Shown: positions 1 through 7,145 of the stretch, in pieces
How the letters are laid out: the number at the start of each line of letters is the position of its first letter
Numbering within the stretch: position 1 is the first letter of the stretch
Origin: Streptomyces sp. Ag109_O5-1
GTDB taxonomy: Bacteria > Actinomycetota > Actinomycetes > Streptomycetales > Streptomycetaceae
Reading direction: 5' to 3'
DNA length: 64,000 nt
NCBI RefSeq assembly: GCF_003814875.1
Contig: NZ_RKQF01000001.1
Coordinates: 10,540,001-10,604,000 of the forward strand
The notes under the pieces: model-generated
What the model was told of the DNA's origin: nothing
The model's input: only the letters and a program-made list of their open reading frames with translations
Database searches by the model: none
Translations under genes and position numbers: made by a program

Positions 1-1129
1 TGCGCCACAGCAGCGTCGCGAGCGACCCGGCGTAGGTGAGGTTCGGTCCGATGTTCACCCCGAGCAGCACCGCCAGCACCGCACCCGGCCCGGTCGGCGC
101 GACCAGCGGCAGCAGCACCAGTACGGCCGGGAGATTGTTGATGAGATTCGCCAGTACGGCGGCGAGCGCGGCGACACCCAGCAGCGCCGGCAGCCCGGTC
201 CCGCCCGGCAGCACCCGCCCGAGGGCGTCGGCGAGCCCGTTGTCGACGACCGCCCGCACCACGACCCCCAGCGCCAGCACGAACGCCAGGAAGGCCGGGG
301 CCGCGGCCTTCACGACCGTCACAGGGGTGGCCCGGCGCCGTACCAGCGCGCGTCCGGCCAGCGCCAGCGCACCCGCGCACGCGGCCCATGCCGGATCGAT
401 GCCGACCGCGGAGGCGAGCACGAACCCGGCGAGCGTGCAGCCGACCGTCACCAGGGCGAACAGCGGCAGCCGCGGCGGCTCGCCGGTGTCCCTCGCCCCG
501 GGCGCCGCGGTCGACAGGTCCCGGGCGAAGAACCACCGGAACACCAGGTATTCGGCGCCGATCGCGACCAGCCAGGGCAGCACCATCAGCGCCGCGAACC
601 GGGTGAAGCTCAGCCCGCTGGCGGCGAACGCCAGCAGGTTCGTCAGATTGGACACCGGCAGCAGCAGCGAGGCGGTGTTGGACAGATGCGTGCACGCGTA
701 GACGTGCGGTTTCGCCCGCACCCCGGACCGGGCCGCCGTCGCGAACACGACCGGCGTCAGCAGCACCACCGTCGCGTCCAGGCTCAGTACCGCCGTGATC
801 ACCGACGCCAGCGCGAACACCGCCGTCAGCAGCCGGGCCGGCCGGCCGCCCGACCAGCGGGCCGTCCACGCCCCGCAGGCCTGGAACAGCCCCTCCACAT
901 CGCAGAAGTGGGCGAGCACAAGGACGGCGGCGAGGAAACCCACCACCGGCCCGAGCTGCTCGACCTCCGCCCGGGCGTGGTCGAGCGAGATCGCCCCGGT
1001 GGCGACGACCACCCCCGCCGCAGGCACGGCAAGCACCGCCTCCGCCCAGCCGCGCGGCCGGATCACGGCCCAGGCGAGGACGGCTGCGAGCAGGAGGACG
1101 GACAGGGTCTCGGCGAGAGGCGTACTCAG
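1..1129 (-). CDS. ArsB/SLC13-type anion permease (3' end outside window)
   Basis: Polytopic inner-membrane permease, probably for arsenite or another anion. The reverse-strand translation begins STPLAETLSVLLLAAVLAW and runs as alternating hydrophobic segments. It contains the ion-transporter signatures THLSNTASLLLPVSNLTNLL and ANLINNLPAVLVLLPLV, the latter typical of ArsB/NhaD-like proteins. About 376 codons are present and the C-terminus lies beyond base 1. The frame is closed upstream by TGA near 1150, and there is no ATG, GTG or TTG before the GTG at about codon 22. A CTG at 1127-1129 lies six bases after GAGGAA (1136-1141), so I take CTG as the start. No arsenic-resistance partner is visible in the window, so the substrate is inferred from the family only. 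Confidence 0.75.
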   Translation of the reverse strand, partial: MSTPLAETLSVLLLAAVLAWAVIRPRGWAEAVLAVPAAGVVVATGAISLDHARAEVEQLGPVVGFLAAVLVLAHFCDVEGLFQACGAWTARWSGGRPARLLTAVFALASVITAVLSLDATVVLLTPVVFATAARSGVRAKPHVYACTHLSNTASLLLPVSNLTNLLAFAASGLSFTRFAALMVLPWLVAIGAEYLVFRWFFARDLSTAAPGARDTGEPPRLPLFALVTVGCTLAGFVLASAVGIDPAWAACAGALALAGRALVRRRATPVTVVKAAAPAFLAFVLALGVVVRAVVDNGLADALGRVLPGGTGLPALLGVAALAAVLANLINNLPAVLVLLPLVAPTGPGAVLAVLLGVNIGPNLTYAGSLATLLWR

Positions 1130-1187
1130 GGTGTGTTCCTCGGGGCGTGATCAAATGCTGTCCGCCCATGAAAGCAGACGGACCCGG

Positions 1188-2429
1188 TTACGAGGACTGC
1201 GTACCCGCCGCGCCCAGGAACTCCGCCCAGCCGCCCGTCGGCTCCTGCCCCGGGTTCAGCGTGCGCAGCTTGCGCAGCACCGCCGGGTCCTGGGCCTCCA
1301 GCCACGCCACCAGCTGCTTGAAGGATACGAACCGCACATCGTCGTGCTCGGCCATCTTGCCGATCGCCTCCTCGACGGCGTCCATGTAGATGCCGCCGTT
1401 CCAGCGCTCGAAGTGGTTGCCGATGAAGAACGGTGCCCGGTTGGTGCTGTACGCCCGCTCGAAGCCCGCCACGTAGCTGTCACGGGCCTGGGTGCGCCAG
1501 GCGTCGTACTGGGTCTTGTCGCCCAGCGGGTTTCCGGCGGACTGGTTGTACATCATGTTGTAGTCCATCGACAGGACCTGGAAGGAGTGCCCGGGGAACG
1601 GTATGGACTGCAGCGGGAAGTCCCAGATCCGGTTGCCCTGCACCTTGCCCGGCCAGATCTGCAGGCCGCCGGGGGAGCTGGCGTCGTACTTCCAGCCGAG
1701 CGCGGCCGCGGTGGGCAGCAGGTTGGACTGGCCCTCCAGGCACGGGGTGCGGCCGCCGATCAGCTCCTTGCGGTAGTCGAAGGGCAGCGGCTCCAGGTCG
1801 GTGAAGCCGGTGTTGGTCTTCCACTTGGTGACGAAGTCCATGGCCTGGTCGATCTCGCTGCGCCACTCCGCGGGGGACCAGTTGCGCACACCGTCGCTGC
1901 CGCAGAAGTGCCCGTTGAAGTGGGTGCCTATCTCGTGGCCCTCCAGCCAGGCGGCGCGCACCTGCTGGATCGTGGAGTGGATGTGGCGGTCGGACAGGTA
2001 GCCGATGGCGGAGGCGCCGACCGCGTGCTGCGGCGGCCGGTACAGGTCCTTCTTCGACTCGGGCAGTGTGTAGATGCCGGACAGGAAGAACGTCATCTTC
2101 GCGCCGTGGTCGGCGGCCACCTTGCGGAAGCGGGAGAACAGCTGGTTGCTGAGCTCTCCCGCGCCGTCCCAGGAGAACACCACGAACTGCGGCGGCTTGG
2201 TGCCGGCCTTCATACGGGTCGCCTTCGGCTGGTGCGGCTGGGCGCCCGTGTCGGCCGTCGAACCGTCGCCGATGAGCTTCAGTGGCTTGGCCGGCGCGGC
2301 GTCCTTGCCGCCGTCGGCCGAACCGCTGCCGTTCAGCGTCCAACTGCCCTTCGAGCACGCGGAGAGGGCACCCAGCGCCCCCGCCGTCGCGCCCGCCGTC
2401 AGCACCCGCCTGCGAGAGATGCCGCTCAT
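1188..2429 (-). CDS. Secreted lipoprotein with CE4 polysaccharide deacetylase-like fold
   Basis: 413 aa. The ATG at 2429 follows GGGGA and gives MSGISRRRVLTAG, a twin-arginine signal, with lipobox LSAC (Cys about 25), so the protein should be exported and lipid-anchored. The start of the longer open frame at 2567 would bury this signal. The body resembles NodB-type deacetylases: FSWDGAGE sits where the family has TFDDG, GHEIGTHFNGH carries the two metal-binding His, and GWKYDASS resembles a later family motif. Because the second Asp of motif 1 is replaced by Gly, metal binding and activity may differ from classical deacetylases. Substrate unknown; cell-wall or exopolysaccharide is a guess. 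It is a single-gene unit below the hairpin at 2570-2607. Confidence 0.7.
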   Translation of the reverse strand: MSGISRRRVLTAGATAGALGALSACSKGSWTLNGSGSADGGKDAAPAKPLKLIGDGSTADTGAQPHQPKATRMKAGTKPPQFVVFSWDGAGELSNQLFSRFRKVAADHGAKMTFFLSGIYTLPESKKDLYRPPQHAVGASAIGYLSDRHIHSTIQQVRAAWLEGHEIGTHFNGHFCGSDGVRNWSPAEWRSEIDQAMDFVTKWKTNTGFTDLEPLPFDYRKELIGGRTPCLEGQSNLLPTAAALGWKYDASSPGGLQIWPGKVQGNRIWDFPLQSIPFPGHSFQVLSMDYNMMYNQSAGNPLGDKTQYDAWRTQARDSYVAGFERAYSTNRAPFFIGNHFERWNGGIYMDAVEEAIGKMAEHDDVRFVSFKQLVAWLEAQDPAVLRKLRTLNPGQEPTGGWAEFLGAAGTQSS

Positions 2430-2569
2430 GTCCGTCCCCGATCCGTCGTCCCGGCCCCCCGAGGAGCCGCTTTTCTGCGTGGTCGACGGGTTCGATGGCA
2501 GGCCCGGCCAAAAAGATCGGAGCCGGCTGTGCGTGTTGCACGTCTGTGACAGTTGTGGCCCGGACATGA

Positions 2570-2607
2570 CGAACCCCGCTGCCCGGGGGAGTCGGCAGCG
2601 GGGTTCG
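2570..2607 (-). terminator. Stem-loop terminator after the DUF4232 lipoprotein gene
   Basis: Perfect 14-bp inverted repeat (CGAACCCCGCTGCC with GGCAGCGGGGTTCG) around a 10-base loop, 50 bp after the stop at 2657. There is no T-tract, as is usual in Streptomyces. Confidence 0.7.
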
Positions 2608-2656
2608 CTCAGGGGAGTGGTCGAGGGAATGATCGGGGGGAGTGCCGGGGGAGCGC

Positions 2657-3352
2657 TCAGACGCCGGTGCCGGCGCTGAACACCGTCAGACGTACCGAGG
2701 AGGAGTTCCCGGAGACCGGGACCGCGCCGTTCTTCCAGGTCACCTTCAACGGGTCCCGCTCGTCGGGCGGGGTGACCACCAGCGCGGCCGGGGTCGCCGT
2801 CTTGGCGCCGCTGATCTCCGGGTTGGAGAAGGTCAGCCCCGCCCAGGCGCTCTGGCCGGGCTTGAGGGTGACCGTCGCGGGGGAGCTCCCCGACTCACGC
2901 ACGGGGTCGGGGCCGAGCTGGGCGCCGGACGCGTTGACGAACGCGGCGCCCGGGAAGCCGCGCACGGTGCAGGTGCGGCCCGACTTGTTCGTGAGCACGA
3001 TCGGGAAGTTCTCCTGTCCGGCCCCCGGGTTGTTGCCGCCCACCGAGGCGGACAGCTCGGAGGTGTGGCAGCGCGTGCTGCTCGCGGCGGAGGTCGTCGT
3101 GCCACTACCGCTCGTGGCGGAGCCGGTGCTCTGGGACGACGAGGACGTCGTGTTCTTGCCGGACGGGGCGGAGCCGGTGTCCGACGTGTCCGAGCCCGCC
3201 GAGCCGCCCGTCGCGGGCGCCGCCGTGCCCGACACGGACTCCGGGGACTTCCCCGGGCTGTCATTGCCGCAGGCCGTCAGGAGGCCCAGGGCGGCGACCG
3301 TGCTCGCGAGCAGGGCCGCCCCGCGCCGCAAGGACTGGGACGTGTGCGCCAT
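2657..3352 (-). CDS. DUF4232-type secreted lipoprotein
   Basis: 231 aa. The ATG at 3352 has GGAGAG just upstream and starts MAHTSQSLRRGAALLAS, a signal peptide ending in lipobox LLTAC (Cys28). A long Ser/Thr/Gly/Ala-rich linker (about residues 30-95) leads to a beta-rich C-terminal domain with CHTSELSASVGG, NFPIVLTNKSGRTCTVRGFPG and LKPGQSAWAGLTFSN. I recognise this pattern as the DUF4232 domain common in Streptomyces lipoproteins. The two Cys in the domain could form a disulfide. Function unknown; presumably surface-anchored. Confidence 0.8.
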   Translation of the reverse strand: MAHTSQSLRRGAALLASTVAALGLLTACGNDSPGKSPESVSGTAAPATGGSAGSDTSDTGSAPSGKNTTSSSSQSTGSATSGSGTTTSAASSTRCHTSELSASVGGNNPGAGQENFPIVLTNKSGRTCTVRGFPGAAFVNASGAQLGPDPVRESGSSPATVTLKPGQSAWAGLTFSNPEISGAKTATPAALVVTPPDERDPLKVTWKNGAVPVSGNSSSVRLTVFSAGTGV

Positions 3353-3481
3353 GTCTCTCCACACTCCTGGTTGTTCATGGCACGCGGGTGAGGCGTGCCT
3401 GCGGCGCTCCGTGCGCCGTCTCTCTCTCATCCGATGCGCGAAGCGGCGGAAAAGTTCGGGGCCACGCCGGAATTCGTCCGG

Positions 3482-4879
3482 TCAGGTGACCTTCAGGGAG
3501 CGAAGTATGCCGTCCGTCGTGTCACGGTCGGCCGCGCCCTTCTGCCGTATCTGGACGTACACCTGGGGCTGGGAGTCCCCGCCGGCCGGGCCGAGGGCCG
3601 CCTCCTGGATCGAGCCGCCGGTTCCGGAGCAGTCGCTCCAGGTGCGGATCCGGCCCTTCCAGGCGGTGCCGGAGAACGCACGGCTGCCGTCGTAGTGGCA
3701 GTCGTCGTGGGACAGCGCGGTCACCTTGGCCGTAAGGTCGCCGTGCTCGCTCACGCCGATGAACACACCGTTCACCGCGGCCGTCAGGTCCTGCCACTTC
3801 GACACGTCGTCGGCGACCTCCAGACCCGGCTCCTGCCCCGAGGTCAGACCGAGCGCCTGCGGATTCCAGCCGGAGTTGCGCAGCTCGCCCGCCCACGCGG
3901 AGGGCACCTGGGCCACCACCCGCCCCGTGGAGTCCGTGACCCGGGTCTCCTGGCCCGCCGACCCGTGCCGGTCGACCATGGTGACCGCGACGGCCGTGCC
4001 CCCGGCCGCCAGCACCGCGGCGACGGTCAGGGTGACCGCGTTCAGCCTTCTGCGGACCCCGTCCAGCCGCTTCGGCCGGCGCGCCGTGGCGACCGCCGCC
4101 AGCCGGTCCAGTTCGTCGGCGAAGGCGTGCGCGGTGGGCCAGCGCCGCTGCCGGTCCGGCTCCAGGGCCCGCATCAGCGCCCGCTGCACATCGTCCCCGA
4201 GATCCGGCCGCAGCCGCTCGGGCCTTACGACCTGCCCGGGCGCCGCCGGCACCGTCCCGGTGACCAGCTCGTAGCCCACCGCGCCCAGCGCGTAGACGTC
4301 GGCGCGCGCGTCGATGCCCTCGCCGGGCTGGGCCTGCTCCGGCGGCTGGTACCCCGCCGAACCGGCCGCGAGGGTGAGCCCCGACGCCTGCGCCAGGCTC
4401 TTCGCCAGCCCCAGGTCGGCCAGCAGTACCCGCCGGGTGCCGTCCTGCGCGGTGCGCAGCAGCACATTGGTCGGCTTGATGTCCCGGTGCACGATCCCCG
4501 CCCCGTGCAGATCCGCCGCGCCGCGCGCCGCCAGCGCGGTCAGCCGCAGCGCGTCCGGGACCGGGAGCGGGCCACCGGCGAGCAGATCGGCGAGGGTGCC
4601 CGCGTCGGCGTACTCCATCACGAAGTACGGCCGCCCGTCCGGGAGTTCGCCGATGTCGTAGACCTGCACCACACGCTTGGAGTCGGCCCGGCGCAGCAGC
4701 CGCGCCTCGGACAGGAACCGGTCGTGGATGTCCAGCCGGTGGGACCAGTTGTCGGCGAGTACCTTCACCGCGACCGAGGCGTCCAACTGGTCGTCGTGGG
4801 CGAGCCAGACCGTACCGAAGGCGCCGGTGCCCAGGCGCCGTTCCAGGCGATAGCGGCCGATCCGCTCGAGGGGTTGCAT
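3482..4879 (-). CDS. Transmembrane Ser/Thr protein kinase (PknB-like)
   Basis: 465 aa; the ATG at 4879 begins MQPLERIGRYRLERRLG. The kinase domain covers about residues 9-270: Gly loop LGTGAFGTVWLA, ATP-anchoring Lys in VAVKVLA, catalytic loop HRDIKPTNVLL, DLG in place of DFG, and PPEQA as the APE equivalent. After a basic juxtamembrane stretch one TM helix (LNAVTLTVAAVLAAGGTAVAV, about 305-326) leads to an extracellular domain without PASTA repeats. It is divergent from the ECF sigma gene with only 46 bp between starts. Some ECF factors are controlled by phosphorylation from a linked kinase, so this kinase may act on that sigma factor; this is inferred from context. Confidence 0.85.
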   Translation of the reverse strand: MQPLERIGRYRLERRLGTGAFGTVWLAHDDQLDASVAVKVLADNWSHRLDIHDRFLSEARLLRRADSKRVVQVYDIGELPDGRPYFVMEYADAGTLADLLAGGPLPVPDALRLTALAARGAADLHGAGIVHRDIKPTNVLLRTAQDGTRRVLLADLGLAKSLAQASGLTLAAGSAGYQPPEQAQPGEGIDARADVYALGAVGYELVTGTVPAAPGQVVRPERLRPDLGDDVQRALMRALEPDRQRRWPTAHAFADELDRLAAVATARRPKRLDGVRRRLNAVTLTVAAVLAAGGTAVAVTMVDRHGSAGQETRVTDSTGRVVAQVPSAWAGELRNSGWNPQALGLTSGQEPGLEVADDVSKWQDLTAAVNGVFIGVSEHGDLTAKVTALSHDDCHYDGSRAFSGTAWKGRIRTWSDCSGTGGSIQEAALGPAGGDSQPQVYVQIRQKGAADRDTTDGILRSLKVT

Positions 4880-4925
4880 ACGACTATCATGCCTGCCCTG
4901 AGATCGACTTCGAGGGGGACCTCCC

Positions 4926-5474
4926 GTGCCGGACGCCACGCTGACCGAAGACCTCGCCCGGCGGGCCGCCGCCGGTGACCAGGTGGCCCTGAACCAGCTG
5001 CTCAGCGAGGTGTGGCCCGACGTCGTACGACGCTGTGGCCGGTTCCTGCCGTGCCGGGAGGACGCCGAGGAAGCGGCCCAGGACGTGCTGCTCCAGGTCT
5101 CCCGGAAGATCTCCACCTTCGAGGGCCGCAGCCGCTTCAGCACCTGGCTCTACACGGTCATCGCCAACTGCTCCCGGCAGAAGTACCGGGACCTGAAGCG
5201 ACGGGCCGCGGAGCAGCCGGCCACCATCGAACCCACCGCGCATGTCGACCCGCGTACGACGAGTGTGATCGCGGGCTCCCGGATCGATCTGCTGGAGGCG
5301 CTGGACCGGCTGGAGCGCGAGCACCCGCAGCTGGTCGCGCCGCTGGTCTACCGGGACATCTGCCAGCTGGACTACGCCGAGGTCGCCGAACGGGTGGGGA
5401 TTCCGCTGGGGACGCTGAAGTCCCGGCTGCACGAGGCGCGCAAGCAGGTCCGGCCCTGGCTGAGCGCGCCGTAG
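4926..5474 (+). CDS. ECF-family RNA polymerase sigma factor
   Basis: 182 aa, GTG start. Region 2 spans about residues 20-95 (EEAAQDVLLQVSRKISTFEG then RFSTWLYTVIANCSRQKYRDLKRR). Region 4 spans about 120-175, with the helix-turn-helix LDYAEVAERVGIPLGTLKSRLHEARKQV. It is of minimal ECF length. No anti-sigma gene adjoins it; the neighbour is the divergent Ser/Thr kinase, and the next gene downstream starts beyond the dyad at 5565. Regulation by the kinase is plausible but not shown by the sequence. Confidence 0.9.
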   Translation: MPDATLTEDLARRAAAGDQVALNQLLSEVWPDVVRRCGRFLPCREDAEEAAQDVLLQVSRKISTFEGRSRFSTWLYTVIANCSRQKYRDLKRRAAEQPATIEPTAHVDPRTTSVIAGSRIDLLEALDRLEREHPQLVAPLVYRDICQLDYAEVAERVGIPLGTLKSRLHEARKQVRPWLSAP

Positions 5475-5564
5475 GAACAGCGACGGCCGCGTCTCCGCGG
5501 CCCGCACACACATAAGGCGAGAAGTTCGTCCACTCCCCGCCACTCTCAACTTATAGCGCACTGG

Positions 5565-5584
5565 GGGGCTTGCGGCAAGGCCCC
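5565..5584. promoter_or_regulatory. Rifamycin-associated element (RAE)-like dyad
   Basis: GGGGCTTGCGGCAAGGCCCC, an imperfect inverted repeat inside a longer G6...C6 context. It matches my recollection of the roughly 19-bp RAE that makes rifamycin-resistance genes in actinomycetes inducible by rifamycins. It lies 60 bp before the glycosyltransferase start and just after an AT-rich stretch (TTATAG, 5551-5556) that could be a -10. Both downstream genes fit the RAE regulon. Confidence 0.7.
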
Positions 5585-5644
5585 CCTCGTCCCGCAGAAT
5601 CGCAGGCCGAAGCCAGGAACCGCGGTATTTGGGGGATGTACGTC

Positions 5645-6847
5645 ATGCGTGTGCTGTTGATGGGATACGGGTCGCGCGGGGACGTGGAACCACTGGCGGG
5701 GCTCGCGGTGGCGCTGCGGGAGAACGGCGCCGAAGCACGGGTGTGTGCGCCGCCGGACCAGGAGTTCGTGGAGCTGCTGGCACGGGCCGGGGTGCCGCAT
5801 GTGCCGTTCGGGCCGTCCGTGCGCGCGCTGGTGACCAGGCCGAAGCCGTCTCCGGGGGATGCGTTCAAGCTTGCGCCCGAGTTGGTCGCCGCGCACTTCG
5901 ACACGGTCGGCCCGGCGGCCGAGGGATGCGATGCGCTGGTGGCGAGCGGCCTGATGCCGGCCGGCGCGCGGTCGGTGGCGGAGAAACTGGGCATCCGTTA
6001 CGTGCTGGCGAGCTTCCACCCGTTCGGAATGCCGTCCTCGCACTTCCCGCCGCCGGGGAGGCCGGGTCCCCCGGCCCCGGCCGGTGCCGATCTGCGGACG
6101 CTGTGGAAGGTGGACGCCGAGCGGGTGAACGCGCTGTACGGCGAGGCCCTGAACACCCACCGGGCCGCGCTCGGCCTGCCGCCGGTGGACAACGTCCGCG
6201 ATCATGTGTTCACCGAGCGGCCGTGGCTGGCGGCGGACCCGAGCCTGGCCCCGTGGCAGGACATGACGGATCTCCACCTCGTGCAGACCGGAGCGTGGCT
6301 CCTGCCGGACGAACGACCGCTGGCGGCCGAGGTGGAGGCATTCCTGGAGGCCGGCGAACCGCCGGTGTACGTCGGCTTCGGCAGCATGGCGATGCGCGGC
6401 GCGCCGGACGCGGCCCGCGTGGCCGTCGAGGCGGTACGCGCTCAGGGGCGCCGTGTCCTCGTCGGGCGAGGCTGGGCGGACCTGGCCCCGGTCGACGGCA
6501 AGGACGACTGCCTGGCGATCGGCGAGATCAACCACCAGGCCCTGTTCCGCCGGGTGGCCGCCGTCGTCCACCACGGCGGCGCGGGCACCACGACGGCCGC
6601 CGCCGTGGCCGGCGCGCCGCAGGTGGTCGTCCCCCAGTTCGTGGACCAGCCGCACTGGGCCGCTCGGGTGGCGGCACTGGGCATCGGCGCGGCCCACGAC
6701 GGCCCGACCCCGACCTTCGACTCCCTCTCGGCCGCGCTCGCGACGGCCCTCGCCCCCGAGACCCGGGCCCGCGCGGCCGCGGTGGCCGCCACGATGTGCA
6801 CGGACGGAGCGACGACCGCGGCCAGGCTGCTTCTCGACGGGGCCTGA
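5645..6847 (+). CDS. GT1-family UDP-glycosyltransferase, probable rifamycin glycosyltransferase
   Basis: 400 aa. I choose the ATG at 5645 (MRVLLMGYGSRGDVEPLAGL) because the G-run at 5631-5635 is at SD distance; an in-frame ATG at 5636 is too close. The N-terminal acceptor domain opens with the GSRGDVEP loop of MGT/EryCIII-type enzymes. The C-terminal donor domain has VYVGFGSM and VHHGGAGTTTAAAVAGAPQVVVPQFVDQ, the nucleotide-sugar site. Such enzymes glycosylate hydrophobic aglycones such as macrolides, polyenes and rifamycins. An RAE-like site directly upstream and helR directly downstream point to rifamycin inactivation by glycosylation, as known for Rgt enzymes. The substrate is inferred from context; the fold is clear. 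It ends about 35 bp before the hairpin at 6883-6898. Confidence 0.8.
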   Translation: MRVLLMGYGSRGDVEPLAGLAVALRENGAEARVCAPPDQEFVELLARAGVPHVPFGPSVRALVTRPKPSPGDAFKLAPELVAAHFDTVGPAAEGCDALVASGLMPAGARSVAEKLGIRYVLASFHPFGMPSSHFPPPGRPGPPAPAGADLRTLWKVDAERVNALYGEALNTHRAALGLPPVDNVRDHVFTERPWLAADPSLAPWQDMTDLHLVQTGAWLLPDERPLAAEVEAFLEAGEPPVYVGFGSMAMRGAPDAARVAVEAVRAQGRRVLVGRGWADLAPVDGKDDCLAIGEINHQALFRRVAAVVHHGGAGTTTAAAVAGAPQVVVPQFVDQPHWAARVAALGIGAAHDGPTPTFDSLSAALATALAPETRARAAAVAATMCTDGATTAARLLLDGA

Positions 6848-6880
6848 GCATGGCGTGACGCACCGCCTGACGGCCACTGT

Positions 6881-6990
6881 GGCGCCCCGCAAGGGGCGTG
6901 GGGCTGTTTCGCTGTGCGGCTACCGCCGCGTGGGCGCGACCAGCCACGACGGCGCCGCAGCCTCCCACGCACCGCGACCTCTGAGTTCTG
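6881..6990 (+). repeat. Dispersed Streptomyces intergenic repeat with terminator-like hairpin
   Basis: Begins with a CGCCCC-GCAA-GGGGCG stem-loop (6883-6898) and continues GGGGCTG...GCGCGACCAGCCACGACG...GCCGCAG. A related copy occurs at 23967-24030 (GCGCCCCAAAGGGGCGCGGG then GCGCGACCAGCCACAACGCACCCGCAG). I recognise it as a widespread intergenic element of Streptomyces; the hairpin probably terminates the glycosyltransferase transcript. Confidence 0.6.
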
Positions 6991-7145
6991 GATGACGGTC
7001 GCCGTCCGAGTCCCCCAGGGGCCGACCCCCTTCACGGATCACGATCCCCAGCCCGCCTCCTGCGGCACCTCCCGCCCAGCCCCCATGCTCGTCCTGCCCC
7101 CGTACGCGCCCCCGGGCCGCACGGCCTCTCCACGGAGCTGATGCA

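Noticed and set aside
795..2549. Long + strand open frame of 584 codons over the deacetylase gene
   Set aside because: Composition is Arg/Ala/Gly/Pro-rich with no motifs; it is the antisense shadow of the reverse-strand permease and lipoprotein genes.
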